Shown: piece after piece, positions 24,132 through 35,829 of the stretch | Layout: the number at the start of each line of letters is the position of its first letter | How positions within the stretch are numbered: the stretch's first letter is position 1 | Assembly (NCBI RefSeq): GCF_954871325.1 | Contig: NC_088775.1 | Location: 54,103,561 to 54,167,560 of the forward strand | Origin: Gordionus sp. m RMFG-2023 | Lineage: Eukaryota; Nematomorpha; Gordioida; Chordodea; Parachordodidae | Direction: 5' to 3' | Length of the DNA stretch: 64,000 bases | Program-made: the position numbers and the translations under genes | The notes under the pieces: model-generated | What the model saw: only the letters and a program-made list of their open reading frames with translations | Databases searched by the model: none | What the model was told of the DNA's origin: nothing

Positions 24132-24735
24132 CGCCCCCCTTAACAAAAATCCTGGGCAAAATTATATATATTTTTCTTTCTTTATATCACTATGCAAAAA
24201 AAAATTAATCAGCGCATAAGCATTCAATAAAGCATTCCCATAATTTTTCGTTTAACCCATATTTTTGTGTCTGTATTTCTTCTTTATCACTTCATACACA
24301 CCATCAGATCTTGATAATTATCCTCGTATTGTTTTTTAGAAGGTCGATTCTAACGTGGTCATCCTCCTTTCTTTTAGGCGATTTTCGTAGTATCCGCCAT
24401 AACTTTTTGTCCTCCTAGAGTCGTTCCTCTTTTACGTTGAACATACGATGTACGTGGGTAGTGGTTGCTTCTTGATTACCCGATTATTTACACCATTGAA
24501 ACCATTGAAATCTATATCTTTATTAACCAGGAACTATCCCTCCCTATTTTCTTTTTTTACAATTTCCTCTTTCAACCATTTCTATGCACTCTCTTCCTTA
24601 ATTGATCCCTGTGCCTGACACCTTCACTATTATCATCAAATTTCACTTTATTTAACTTGCTTCCCAAATTCTCTATTACTACACCTTTCTCCCATTTTTT
24701 AGTATTTCCATATAATCTAATCCAAACTAACTGTC

Positions 24736-25269
24736 CTACAGTATATTCCAATTCACTTCCACAATTTCCTCTACAACTACCTCAGCTTTACTGGGTATTA
24801 ACATATCCAAAAACATCCTTACCTTCCGGCCTATCATTTTTTCCGCCGGAGACAAACCATCATTACCCATCGCATTATTATAATACAAATGCTTTACCCA
24901 CATTTCTCCTTTTCCACTTTTGATTTTCTTCAACCATCCTTTAACCGTCGCTACCATCCGTTCCGCCTGTCCATTGGAACTGGGATGATACGGTGGCGTT
25001 AACACATGATATACACCCGTTTTTTCACAGAATCTCTTGAATTCTTCCCCGATAAAAGCTGGTCCACCATCCGATACCACAGTTTTCGGAATACCAAATT
25101 TCGCCCATATTTTTTTAAAATGTTTAATCACAATATTCGCCGTTAATCCGTGAATTTCTTCAAACTCTATCCATTTGGAGAACGCATCTACACTTAATAT
25201 ATACTTTTTTCCGTCATATTCGAAAAAATCAACATGACCCTCTCTCCTGGTTCTACAACTTTTGGCCAT
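24736..25269 (-). pseudogene. Gypsy integrase, catalytic core and C-terminal part
   Basis: The rve-type core shows the three acidic residues: D in 'HVDFFEYDG', D in 'VVSDGGPAF' and E in 'NGQAERM', with 'PYHPSSNGQAER' typical of gypsy integrases. It lies in a different frame from the upstream RNase H and zinc-binding part, the shift falling at about 25230 inside 'VEPGERV'. The frame ends at 24736 without a recognisable chromodomain. Its role is insertion of the element's cDNA into host DNA. Confidence 0.9.
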
Positions 25270-26786
25270 GTACTATTTTTATCCTTACGGGGCATGTCAG
25301 ACCATGCATTACAAATCTCACATTCTTTTCCCAATTTATCAATATCCTCTTTCATTTTCGGCCACCATACGTACTCTCTTCCCCATTGTTTCATACGAGT
25401 AACTCCTTGATGACCCGCATGTATAACATTCAAAACTTTTTCCCTCAATTTCCCGGGTATAACAGCTCGGGATCCCCTCATAATACAATCGTCTACTATA
25501 GCTAATTCTGTTTCAATATTTTTGAAAACTTTATCATCATTTTTCCATGATCTCTTTCCCATTATACATAATTTAACTACCGCTAATTCTCTATCTTTCC
25601 TTGTAAACCTCTGTATGTCTTCCCATGTCGTTGGGCTACCCTTTATACTTCTCATTATCGTACGTACAAGACATTCTTCCCGGTTATCAATTTTCAAAAC
25701 CATCGATTCATCCAAACTTTCACCTGCACCTAACCTTGACAAAATATCAGGTAACTGGTTCTCTTTTCCCCTTCGATTTTTTAAATCCAAATCAAAACTT
25801 CCTACTAACAATAACCATCGCTGAAGTCGAGGCGATAACATCAGCTCTTTGTTATCTTTCTTGAATAAGTGGATCAACGGCTTATGATCTGTAAAAACAA
25901 CAAACTTCCTACCTATAAGGTATTCACGACATTTCGTTAATCCAAAAATCACAGCTAAAGCCTCCTGCTCTATCACCGAATACCTCTTTTCTATCTCTCG
26001 AAACACTCTCGAGAAAAATAAAACAGGTCTTTCCATTCCATCTATCAAATGCAACATCGCCCCACTTACTCCTCTATTACATGCATCTACAGCCAAAACT
26101 ACTTCCAGATCACTATTAAAACATACCAGAATGGGCTCTTTCCCAATTTTCTCTTTTAACGTTCTGAACGCAATCTCTTGTTCATCTTTCCATTCAAAAT
26201 GTACCCCTTTCCTTAATAATTCATATAAAGGTGCAGCTATTTCCGCAAAACTCGATATAAACCGATGGTAATAATTTACCATTCCCATAAACGACTGGAC
26301 CTCTACTTTACTGGTCGGTCTATTCAAATTTGCAATACTCAACAAATTCTTATCTAACGGTTTTACCTCCATTCCATTAATCCTATGACCCAGATAAATC
26401 ACTTCAGTCACTCCCAACACACTCTTTTCACGACTCGCCTTTAATCCTTTATTTCGTATTCTAATAAATACTTCTTCTAGCCTATCATCATGTTGTTTCA
26501 TCGTTATCCCTACCACCAAAACATCATCCATATAATAAAAAACACCTTCTAAACCTTGAAAAACAGCAGCCATTGTCCGCTGAAAAATAGGGGCTGATAC
26601 ACTTAACCCAAATGGTAATCGACAAAATGTAAACAAGCCCTTGAATGTCGTAATCGTCAACAATTTCCTAGTCGTTTTCGCCATCGGTAATTGCAAATAT
26701 GCACACGAAAAATCTATCTTGGAAAAATATTTTCCCCCTTTCAAACTGGCCAAGATTTCTTCTGTTCGCGGTAACGGATGTTTCAC
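25194..26786 (-). pseudogene. Gypsy reverse transcriptase (C-terminal part), RNase H, integrase zinc domain
   Basis: Reverse transcriptase motifs include 'KIDFSCAYLQL', 'LPFGLSVSAPIFQR' and the active-site 'FYYMDDVLV' (about residues 84-92). RNase H follows with D in 'LAVDACNRG', E in 'IEQEALAV' and D in 'FTDHKPL'. An HHCC integrase zinc domain ('HAGHQGVTRMK', 'CEICN') lies near the end. A TAG stop at 26787-26789 cuts off the N-terminal part, which continues in frame upstream ('GKLRLCADFRVT') to a second in-frame stop near 26925 and beyond to about 27068. The 530-codon stretch is otherwise open. Confidence 0.92.
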
Positions 26787-27250
26787 CTATACAACCCAAG
26801 GATTCAAGGTCACTCTAAAATCTGCACATAACCTCAATTTTCCATTGGCCTTTCTAACAGGAACCAACGGAGTCGCCCATTCACTGCAACCAATAGGACA
26901 AATAATTCCATCTCTCACTCAGTTGTTCAGCTCTTTTTCCATTTCAGTTCTCCATTCAAATGGAACTCTTCGCACCGGACAATACTGCGGTATAAAACCT
27001 TTCTTTAAACGGATATCAACTTCATAATCCACTAAACATCCTAATTTCTCCTCAAAAATCTTATTCATTTAAACTGCCACTGCAAGCTTCCAATTTTCCA
27101 AATTCAACAATTTTTCCTTTTTTTCTCCTCCATTAATCTTCTTTTCCTCTTTTTTCCTTACAAATTTCGCCGGAAAATTCTGTAACACTGGTATATCTTT
27201 CTTTCCATTATCCAGTTCCTTATACATTTCTTGACTAATAATTTTATCCT

Positions 27251-28026
27251 CTATTTCTTCTGTTTTGTGACTATTTCCATTTCGCCATTATTTTGCTCAT
27301 TAATACATTTTCTACTAGGTATTTCCTTTTTTACCTCTCTAGAATCGTCATTTTCCATAATATTAACACTTTGCGACAACTCATTATATCTTACCTTTCT
27401 TTTTTTAACTGGAACTATCCGCATTTGAGGCATATTTGTTTTTTCCAACTCACCTTTTCGATTCCCCATCACACAATTTCCAATTATTTCACTCTTTACA
27501 TGATAAAATTCTCGATTTTTTATTTCATCGTTCTGAACTTCAATCATTTCATCTCTTTTAATTTCATTTGAAAAGATACCCCAAAAAATTCCCACCCCAT
27601 AATCGTATCCACCTTTTTATCAACAATCCACAAATTTAAATAATTAACTATATCATTTATTACAACCGGTACTTCAATTTTTCCTAGAACCTTTATTTCC
27701 GATCCGTCAAACTGTTTAACTCTCATCTCTTCTTTAATTATATTCTCCTCTGGCCAATATTTACAAAAATTTTCATAACCTACGATCGATATTGCCGCAC
27801 CCGTATCCAATAACATCGAAATTTTTCTATTTCCTACAACTATTTCCACACGAGGACATTTATCCTTCTCACTTTTGTCCTCCAATTTTAAAATAGGGAT
27901 TTTATAATCCTTTATAATTCCACCATTTACCAAATTTACATTTTTTTTACCTACTATATCCCTCTTAATTTCTACATCTCCATTCACACGAAATTCCATT
28001 TCATTCTTTAATGTAATACCCTCCAT
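27251..28026 (-). pseudogene. Gypsy aspartic protease and linker
   Basis: 28026-27544 contains 'MLLDTGAAISIVG', the retroviral-type aspartic protease DTG active site, and a downstream 'DTIMGWEFF' segment in the position of the flap/ILG region. It overlaps a second, lysine/glutamate-rich frame (27595-27251), which suggests a frame change between protease and the pol linker. The protease cleaves the polyprotein into its parts. Confidence 0.82.
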
Positions 28027-28082
28027 TTTATTACTTTCACTATCATCTAGTCACCTCTCTCGACATTCTATAGCATTATGTC

Positions 28083-30855
28083 CAGGGTTGTGCATTTGAC
28101 CGGTCAAATACAATTCGGTCAATTGACCGATATTTGACCGGTCAAATATGGTCAAATTCAAATAAATGTTTTTTACACCAATATTAACTTTATTTTGCAT
28201 TTATATAATATTATAATAAATCTATGTATAATAATAAATATCATAATATTTTTTAATTCATTCTATAGTCAATGTTTCACCCTCCGTGGCAGAGTCTTGT
28301 TCCGAATCATATTCAATATCATTATTTTCCTTAATATTTTTAATCAATCTTAAATTATGATACACTCTTACTAATTTTCCTGCTGTAGAAGCCTTTAATC
28401 TATTTCTGTTTTTCGTGTGAATATTGCCCCAAACCGACCAATTTCTTTCAGAAGAAGAAGTCGAACTAGGAAATGTTAGTAAAATATTAGCGACTTCTCT
28501 TAATGGGCAAGGTGGGCAAAATGCATTCCACCAACTTGAGACCGAAATTTGATTGTTTCTTATGGAAGTTACAACTTTCCACATATTATGGCTATTAAAT
28601 ATACCGCTTTTGCTTCTGAAATTTACTATATTACTCAAAATATTTTGATTATCACCACCTTGTAAAATACCCAATTCTTGTATTATATTACAAGCTTCAT
28701 CAAATTCAGTATTAGCTCCCCTTGATATTGGGGGTCCAATAAATAAGCAGCATTGTGAGCACATGTATTTAGATCAGTTTTTCTCTTTTCAAACATAACC
28801 TTAATTTTTTTTTCTTTAGATGGAGAAAATATAGAATCATGGCATGATTGTATTATGTGTTTTTCCAAATTAAGCATCTCGTTTTTTACTTGGGCCAAAG
28901 TACATTTATCCCCTTGCACTTTCAACAATGAGGTAGCTAAAGGTTGGAGTATAGCTAAAAATTTTAAATTTTTCGTCCAAAATTCTTCGTTTAATATATT
29001 ATTGGTAATTTATATGGGACAAATATCACAAACAGCTTCTTCAACAACTGATGCTTTTAGAGCTTTCTTGCATATTTGAATTTGCTCCATACATTTTATT
29101 GACGATGCCCATCTTGTTTGGCTAATTGTATTTAATATAGATGGTATGCCATGAAGATTCTTATTACGGGAAAATACTGCAGCTGGTATGTGTTTATTCT
29201 TGAAAAATTTAACAATTTTTTTAATTATTGAAATATGGTCACTGAAGGCGTTCAATCGTTCAAAATCGTGAAAGAATAACTGCAATGTATGCGCTGCACA
29301 ACCATAACATTGTATATGATTATAAATAGATTCAGATTTTAGAATTCTCCAGGCTGCTTTCATGTTAGTGGCATTATCAGTAACTAAAGAATATACTTTT
29401 ACCGGATTCAATTCATGAATTACATTTTTAAATTCCTGGACAATATAATCTGCCGTATGGCGATTTTCCTCAGTATTTAGAAATTTGTAGAACACTGGAA
29501 CAGGCGTCATCACCATAAAATTAATAATACTCTCTTTTCTAATGTTGCTCCAGCCATCTGATACAATTGATAAGTAAGGAGCTTTATCTATTATATCTGC
29601 AACTCTCACCTCCATATCACCTGACGCTTTGTCTAGAAGATATCCAGCCAGCTGCCTTCTCCTGGGTAATGTGTAAATAGGACGTATTTTTATAAAAAAT
29701 TCTTGGATGTAGGGATTTTCAGTGATGTGGAAAGGTAAATTGCTCGCATATACAGCCTTATGATCCAGCTCATTTTTTTCTTTGGGATTAATTCTATCTA
29801 TGAAACCGCGGTTATACAAGATTGAGATTTATATTTAATCGCCTTGCTTGGCTTGTAGATTGGTTAGAAATAATGGAATCAAATTCTCCTGAGTCACAAA
29901 ACAAAATATTGTTCATTTGATAATCATTCTCACTAATTTCACCCAATTCTTCATTAGAGTTAGACTTAGAAGTATTACAAATTACATTTGTGATATTTTT
30001 TGTAGAGGTTGATATTTTGGAATTTGAATAAAATTTTTCCTTAATTATAACAGGGCACATAGTACAGCTGCTTAATAAATGCTTGACCATTCTATCAACG
30101 TGGGTGATATAGGACATCTTGCAAAACTTGCACACCGCTTTAACTGATTTACCATCGCGTACTTCTTGAAAATGTTTCCAAACATGATGCTTTGGTTTGA
30201 CCATAATCCCTAATATATTAAAATTTAACAAAAAATGATTTTGATTATTGTAAAGTTAATCAATCTTAACTATTTTATAATTATCGACCAATTATTCCAA
30301 TAATTTCTTAATATTATAAATATAATATAATATATATAACTTTTTACCAGAATTGAATAATATTCTGTAAATCTAACCAGAACAATTAAAATGAAAATTA
30401 ATTTTAAAAACCAAATATAGCAAGTGTAAGTAAAACAAATGAGAATTAATATAATTTATACTCGGTTAAATATTAAATAAAATTTAAATTTATTAAAAAA
30501 TAAGAATGAAAAAATTATATTATGATTATAATAAATCGGGTATTTTTATTTTTTTTAAGAAAAATGAATTGAAAAAAATAAAGAAGTCGAGAAACAGCAA
30601 TGATTAGGCAAAAAATAACTAAAAATATTACTATATTTAGAAAAATTACATATTTATTTTTAACAATAAAAAAATTCTTTTGTTTTTAACAATTCATAAT
30701 ACAAATAATTTTTTAAATAATTGTAACCTAATAAGATTAATAAACATGTTTTTAATGCTAGTTAATTATATCAAAATATTTATTCGCCATTAATATTTTA
30801 GAGTATTTGACCGGTCAAATACTCCTCCGGTCAATTGACCGACATGCCAACCCTG
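28083..30855 (-). mobile_element. hAT transposon C, inserted in a gypsy zinc knuckle
   Basis: The ends are cagggttgtgcatttgacc and, at the right, the inverse of cagggttggcatgtcggtc. A perfect 8-bp target duplication, attatgtc, lies at 28075-28082 and 30856-30863. Subterminal 'gaccggtcaa' palindromes (for example ttgaccggtcaa at 28096 and 30809) are likely transposase-binding sites. The element is 2773 bp, with one transposase gene on the minus strand. It lies inside the gag zinc-knuckle region of the gypsy element and is therefore younger than it. Confidence 0.95.
28258..30231 (-). pseudogene. hAT C transposase (BED finger, DUF659-like, hATC), three breaks
   Basis: The start is at 30231 or the internal methionine at 30201. 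The BED-type zinc finger reads 'VWKHFQEV..', 'CKFCKMSY', 'MVKHLLSSC'. The second segment (29819-29010) has 'RRRQLAGYLLD', 'LSIVSDGWSN' (first catalytic-region D), 'SLVTDNATNMKAAW' (second D) and 'GCAAHTLQLF'. A stop at 29010-29012 lies in frame with the third segment (28928-28683, 'AAYLLDPQYQG'). The last segment (28764-28258) carries the dimerisation motif 'ILLTFPSSTSSSERNWSVWG'. Two frameshifts (near 29815 and 28720) plus the stop are the only breaks; all domains are present. Confidence 0.9.
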
Positions 30856-30863
30856 ATTATGTC

Positions 30864-31852
30864 CTTCCTTTCTGCATTTAAAACACATAACTTCAACTTT
30901 ATCTTCTTTCAACATATCATTATTCTGTAGCACTCTTACATTAGATGCTGGTGCTATGTATTTCACTGCCGGAAATGCTTCTCCATTTATCAGTTTTACA
31001 TAACAATTCTCTTTAGCATGTCCTATTTTTCCACATCTTTCACATTGAAATGTTCTTTGATTATTTCCCATAATACGATAAGGCGGAACATAACATTTTT
31101 CACTACCATGTCCCATTCCTCCACATCTATTACATTTAATCGGTTGCTTGTTAAACATTGCACCGTTCTGAACACAATTTCTACTTATATGCCCAAATTC
31201 TCCACATGAATAACATTTTACATTTTGCATATTAATCTTCGGACGATTAAATCTATTTCGGAAAAAATTTTCTTTTTACCAATTTTCCCTTTCATTTCTC
31301 TGCAAATTCCTTGACGTATTATACTCTTTGAAATGATCGTATTCCTTATCATTTCTTCGATCATCTCCTTTGAAATCCCTTTCATTATACCTTCTCTCAC
31401 AATTTTCTCCATGACTATAATTATTTCGTTTATTATCTCTCATTCCATTTTCATCTTTAATCTCTATTTCTACCTTATTATCAATATCTTTTCGTTCCTC
31501 TCCCAATCTAATAATATTGATACTTTTCCTCATTCCTTCTATCATATTTTCATTTAACATTTTCCATATTTCATCCTTTAAATTTAACATCTCTTCCGTA
31601 ATTCTTTCCTTTTCATTAACGTTTTTTTACTTCCCTTTCATTTTTTCCTTTTTCAATTTCATTATTTTTCATTTCAATTTCCTCCGTAATTTTTATTCTA
31701 TCTCTTTCTATAACTCTTTTTATTTTTTTCCGATGTATCATAATACCAATTATCCATAAACATATCACTACTAGAGCTATAATACAATTATTTCTCTGTG
31801 GAATCATTTCCACATACTTTTGAGTTTTTATACTTCTTTTATAATTAAACAT
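30864..31852 (-). pseudogene. Gypsy gag with zinc knuckles, split by hAT C
   Basis: 31230-30864 encodes three complete CCHC knuckles (first at 'CYSCGEFGHISRNC') and the first part of a fourth, cut after 'CFKCRKEGHN' by hAT C. The missing C-terminal cysteine lies beyond the hAT near 28060, and the C-x2-C-x4-H-x4-C spacing is regained across the target duplication. Upstream, 31852-31276 is lysine/glutamate-rich and spread over overlapping frames, with one hydrophobic stretch ('IIALVVICLWIIGIM'), probably the decayed capsid or matrix part. Gag packages the element's RNA. Confidence 0.82.
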
Positions 31853-32109
31853 TTATTCTTTATTCACAAATTTATAAAAAATTTATTAAAACTTTTATTA
31901 TAAATATTTTTACATTACTAAAAGTTAAACAATATATTAACCCGAATATAATTAATAATATCAAAATTATATAAATGCACATCATTTTATATATTTCAAA
32001 AATTTCTTACCTTTTTATTTTTACGAATTTTTTATTTTCCACCGTGATTGTATCTTTTTATTAGTACACTGCGTCCACTATTACCCAGATATCTTGTCCG
32101 TGGCACCAC

Positions 32110-32357
32110 TGTTTTATTTTGTTTTCCTTTTACACAATATTTTATTTATCTTTCTTTTTCACAAAATCAAAATTGTATATATCCAAAAGAAGAAAAATTA
32201 CAATCTTCGAATCATAAAAAAACATTATTATTTCTTTTAAATAAATACAAAAAATATCTTTGACCTCTTTTCTTTTTCATATAAACATATAATATATATA
32301 TTTGACATCATTTCTTTTTCATATAAAAATATAATATATCCTTGACATACTATAACA
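32110..32357 (-). repeat. 5' LTR of the minus-strand gypsy element
   Basis: Near-identical to 23883-24131. The primer-binding site tggtgccacgg lies one base inside it (about 32098-32108, minus strand). Confidence 0.92.
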
Positions 32358-32429
32358 GATATTACCTATTTTCGGTTTTTCATTAAATTTAGTTTTTTTG
32401 ACGCCATGAAAATTTCGTTTTGCCATAAA

Positions 32430-33600
32430 TTACATGTACGCCCAGTAGCCGTTTATGGGCTAACTATTGTTAAAATATTATTTTTTGGTATGAAAAGGAT
32501 ATTTTGTGCAGCTGGATAAACATAAGAATTTGCTGGTCCTTTAGGGTGAAGAAAATTAATTATTACTTCATCTCTAATTACATTTACTTCTTGTACAAAT
32601 CCTAACCACCAATCGTTTTCATATGCACATGTTACATATCCTCTAATCTCATCAATTATCAGATCCTCAATCAAATATCTTCACGTGGATATATTGACAT
32701 TCGTTGCAGTCAGCAAAATAACAGGTGGGTAACGGGGGATTGCAAATCATTCTGCCTATAACATCTCTATAAGTTGTTAATGTATCCTCAACATTTTTAG
32801 TCAATGTTGCTAATTCTCAGCTTAAAATCATAAGTTTAATATTCTGATGTATGCTACAAACGCATACACTATGTGTTTCGCTTTTTTGGTCTTAAGCTAG
32901 CAAATTTCGAAAATCCAATTGTTAAGTTTGAATTACTCGCCTTAAAATGATTCTATAATTCTTTCAAATTATTAAGAACTAACCTTTTTTGAGCGTTCAC
33001 TCGTTCCCCCTTTTCAATGAAAAATATGCAATCTTTTTTTCCTGGTAATACCCACTAACTTTATCAATGCAAAAAAATTTTTAAACAATATCAACTGTTT
33101 TTTGATTGAGATATTTTGCAGGCTTTCGATTTGGAGTTGAAAGACTCCCCTTTTCTTTTAAAATGATTTTGGAATTATATGCCATATGATATGTAGCGTT
33201 GAATGTCGTTTTTATTTTATTTGCGCTCCAATTAGGAGGCAGAATGGTCAGCAAATTGGGATATTGTAATTTCATGTTATTGAGTATATCATTATTATCT
33301 TTCGTATCCGAATCTGGATTGTTAATTATTATATCTGTAATCGCTTTTGTTAATTTTGCTGCCTTTTTTTGGATAATTTTTTTCGGTTAGTTTTTTTTTC
33401 TTAATAGGAGATATTCCTATTTCATTTAAAGTTATATTGATTTTATCTATTGATGTTGATGCTGTTATTTACATATTCACTATCAGAATTTATATTTTCG
33501 ATATTTTTTTGGGATAACCTTTTACCGCATTTATCACAAATATAATGTTCAGCCTCAATGTTTGGATATTGTGACATCACGTCATGACTTTGCGCAGGTT
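32430..33600 (-). pseudogene. Element J transposase-like protein, N- and C-terminal domains
   Basis: From 33600 downward the minus strand gives 'YICDKCGKRLS' (a CxxC pair), an acidic serine stretch and 'GISPIKKKN'. Then comes 'LLTILPPNWSANKIKTTFN..YHMAYNSK' with 'KGSLSTPN' (33275-33081), an N-terminal HTH-like region of the family. The catalytic core is missing between about 33080 and 32700. The C-terminal domain follows at 32674-32453: 'GYVTCAYENDWWLGFVQEV', 'FLHPKGPANSYVYP', and past a stop 'TATGRTCNLW'. I recognise the layout from invertebrate proteins annotated only as uncharacterized. Confidence 0.7.
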
Positions 33601-33883
33601 CTTTTTATAATTAAAGTGTTTAGATTCTTTTAAAAGGATTTACGCATTTATATTTATACATTATAAATAATTTTAAGAAGAAAAATAATTAATATCAAAA
33701 TATTTGTAAAATAAAAATTAATTAATATTAGGGCAGGTATATGAAAACTAGCTTTTATCTTTCAACAATTAATTATTATATTTTCTTGTATGAGATATCG
33801 GAATCTTAACTATCTTTTTAGGTAATTTAATCATTTATTAAAAACTAATTTTTACAAGTTATCAATATAGCAATAATAATAAG

Positions 33884-34207
33884 TAGTGATCTGCATCGAG
33901 CCTAATTTTTCAAGCCAGGGCCCAGCCCGAATTTATATAAATATAGAAATTAATTTTTATAATTACTCAAAATAAAAGACATATGTTATATGTCGTTTAG
34001 TTTCAATAAATAAAATCAAATATTTTTATTTTACATAAAAAATTCAATACAAAATTGATAAATTTATATTATTTAAGAAAGTTTCCAAGGTCCGACCCGA
34101 CCCGGCTCGAATTTTTTTTCAAAATATTAGCCCGGCCCGAACTTGATTATTTAAATAGAATTATACCCAAAGCCCGTCCGGGCCGGGCCTAACTTTGCAA
34201 ATCTCTA
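33884..34207. mobile_element. Small hAT-type MITE
   Basis: The left end tagtgatctgcatcgagcc pairs with the inverted right end tagagatttgcaaagttagg. A perfect 8-bp target duplication, ataataag, lies at 33876-33883 and 34208-34215. GC-rich 'gcccggcc' motifs mark both subterminal zones. It is 324 bp, non-coding, and related to the MITE at 56302. Confidence 0.9.
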
Positions 34208-34256
34208 ATAATAAGTAAGCCTATCAAACGATCTATATAATATTTTTCCTGATAGT

Positions 34257-34852
34257 AATGCTGGAAAATCTTATTATTTATGTTTAAAAGTGAAAAAAGT
34301 TTTAAAAAATAATAATTCTAACAAAACACGTTTTTATATAAAGGAGCGCCATCTATTTTTGAAAAAAATATTTATTTTTTGATTTTTTAAATCGTAATAA
34401 ATAAAATACCCATAACTGTCCCAAGTTTAAATTTTTTTATGAATAGATATAAGGTTAGAGAATAAGAAAATATTAAATTCAAAAAAATTTGGAAAGCAAA
34501 ACACCTGGAATTTTTATGTTTAAAATTTATAACGTAAATAAAAACCGCAACAATATTATTTCAAAAAAATCTTTAATATTTAATAAAAGACCTTTAACAG
34601 AGTTACAAAATGACATATAACTTATATTTTTAAAATCATTATTTTTTAACTTATCTCAATTTCAAAAAATCGTATTTTTTGAAAAAAGGTCATTTTTGGC
34701 ATTTTTGACCATTGATATCTCTGGAACTATGAGTACTAGGAAGCTAAAATTTTGGATTCGAGGCTTTCAAATGATATTCTCTCAGTATACAAAATTTTAT
34801 CGAAATTAAAAAGGTCGGGCCGAAAAGTTATCGATTTGGTATGGAATTACCC
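34257..34852 (-). repeat. Right long terminal inverted repeat of element J
   Basis: Inverse of 23160-23757, with the same inner boundary ('taatgctggaaaatctt'). Confidence 0.8.
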
Positions 34853-35829
34853 TTTTAGCTTTAGCTTTTTTAATATATTATTGAACATTTATTATCAATC
34901 ATTCTTAATTCATAAGTTGAAATCCTCTTACATTTCGCTGTATACTGTTATATAAAACATCGTAGTTTAATTTTTTTTAATTAAGAATACGTTACCCATT
35001 TATTTTGAATCTTTGCCAGATTATTTTTTATTTGTTTAGCCCATTTACTTTTTATGAGTTTTCCTTCGAAATTCTTAATACGAAATATTGGATCAATACA
35101 TTTCAGTTTATTTATGATAAAATTAATAACAATTAACAAATAATAGAGACCACAAATAAACAGATTAAATTAAGGTAAACAATAAAAGGTTTCTTATTTA
35201 AATCATTATAAAATTTTCGAAAGGTAAAGCTCCCGATTCCCCCTTAGAATAATTTTTTTAGTCCCCCCAAGAAGCGATTTTTCCTAATTATTTATTTATT
35301 ACAAATATGGATGAATAAAAGCAATTTGATTTATTTTCTATTATTAAGCTGGGTAATTAAATAAATATATTTTAAAAATTTCAAATAATAAATAAATTAT
35401 GATGAGAAATTTAGTATTCTTATAATTATTGAAAAAAGTCAATTGTATTTTCCATGTGTGCTAAAAGTAGTAGAATCAGCAATACTAAAATTAGTAATTT
35501 ACTCCTCTTGATACTTGATAGGTTCCGTATTATCTTTTTTGATAATGATCAGAATTTTAATTTATCTATTATCAAGAGCCAAAAAATTTTAATATCTCTT
35601 AATATAGTTTCTAGTTTTTATAAAAAAATAAGTGATATTAAATTGTTTCTTTTGTTCATTTAAGGATAATAGTCCTGATTTTTAGAATGAAAATTTGAAG
35701 ACAATGTAAAATTAAGGAATATTTAAATCCATGCAATTTTTAACAAAAAGAAAAATATAATAGCATTATTTTATTTTTTTATAACCCATAACTTTTAAAA
35801 TACTCTCTTTCATTGTACAAGTTATCTTA
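34853..35829. other. No gene seen
   Basis: AT-rich, with short open frames and no motif. It lies within the proposed large intron of the PDZ gene. Confidence 0.4.

Larger units (their letters stand above)
23883..32357 (-). mobile_element. Ty3/gypsy retrotransposon, minus strand, inside element J
   Basis: LTRs of 249 and 248 bp lie at 23883-24131 and 32110-32357. Read on the minus strand they begin TGTTATAGTATG and end AAAACA. They differ only by two short indels and one substitution, so the insertion is recent. Next to the 5' LTR (minus strand) is a primer site tggtgccacgg one base in; next to the 3' LTR is a purine tract aaggggggcg. Gene order is gag (zinc knuckles), protease, reverse transcriptase, RNase H, integrase. 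The flanks are gataa and gatat, a near-match 5-bp duplication. Without the nested hAT it is about 5.7 kb. The polyprotein has several breaks. Confidence 0.93.
23160..34852 (-). mobile_element. Long-inverted-repeat transposon J, split by a gypsy element
   Basis: Inverted repeats of about 590 bp lie at 23160-23757 and 34257-34852. They share long blocks such as 'cgataacttttcggcccgacc', 'ctctggaactatgagtacta' and 'tagatggcgctcctttat'. The termini read ggattccataccaaatcg (left) and, on the minus strand at the right, ggtaattccataccaaatcg. Inside are minus-strand pieces of the superfamily protein (32430-33600), a gypsy element (23883-32357) and a MITE (33884-34207). Without these inserts J would be about 2.9 kb, close to the size of element K. 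Confidence 0.8.

Noticed and set aside
25522-25864. Plus-strand open frames opposite the gypsy RNase H region
   Set aside because: Antisense shadows of the minus-strand polyprotein; no motif in the + reading.
30790-31230. A single 146-codon gag frame running from the zinc knuckles to 30790
   Set aside because: Its last residues are read from the end of hAT C, so the real gypsy frame stops at the insertion point 30863.
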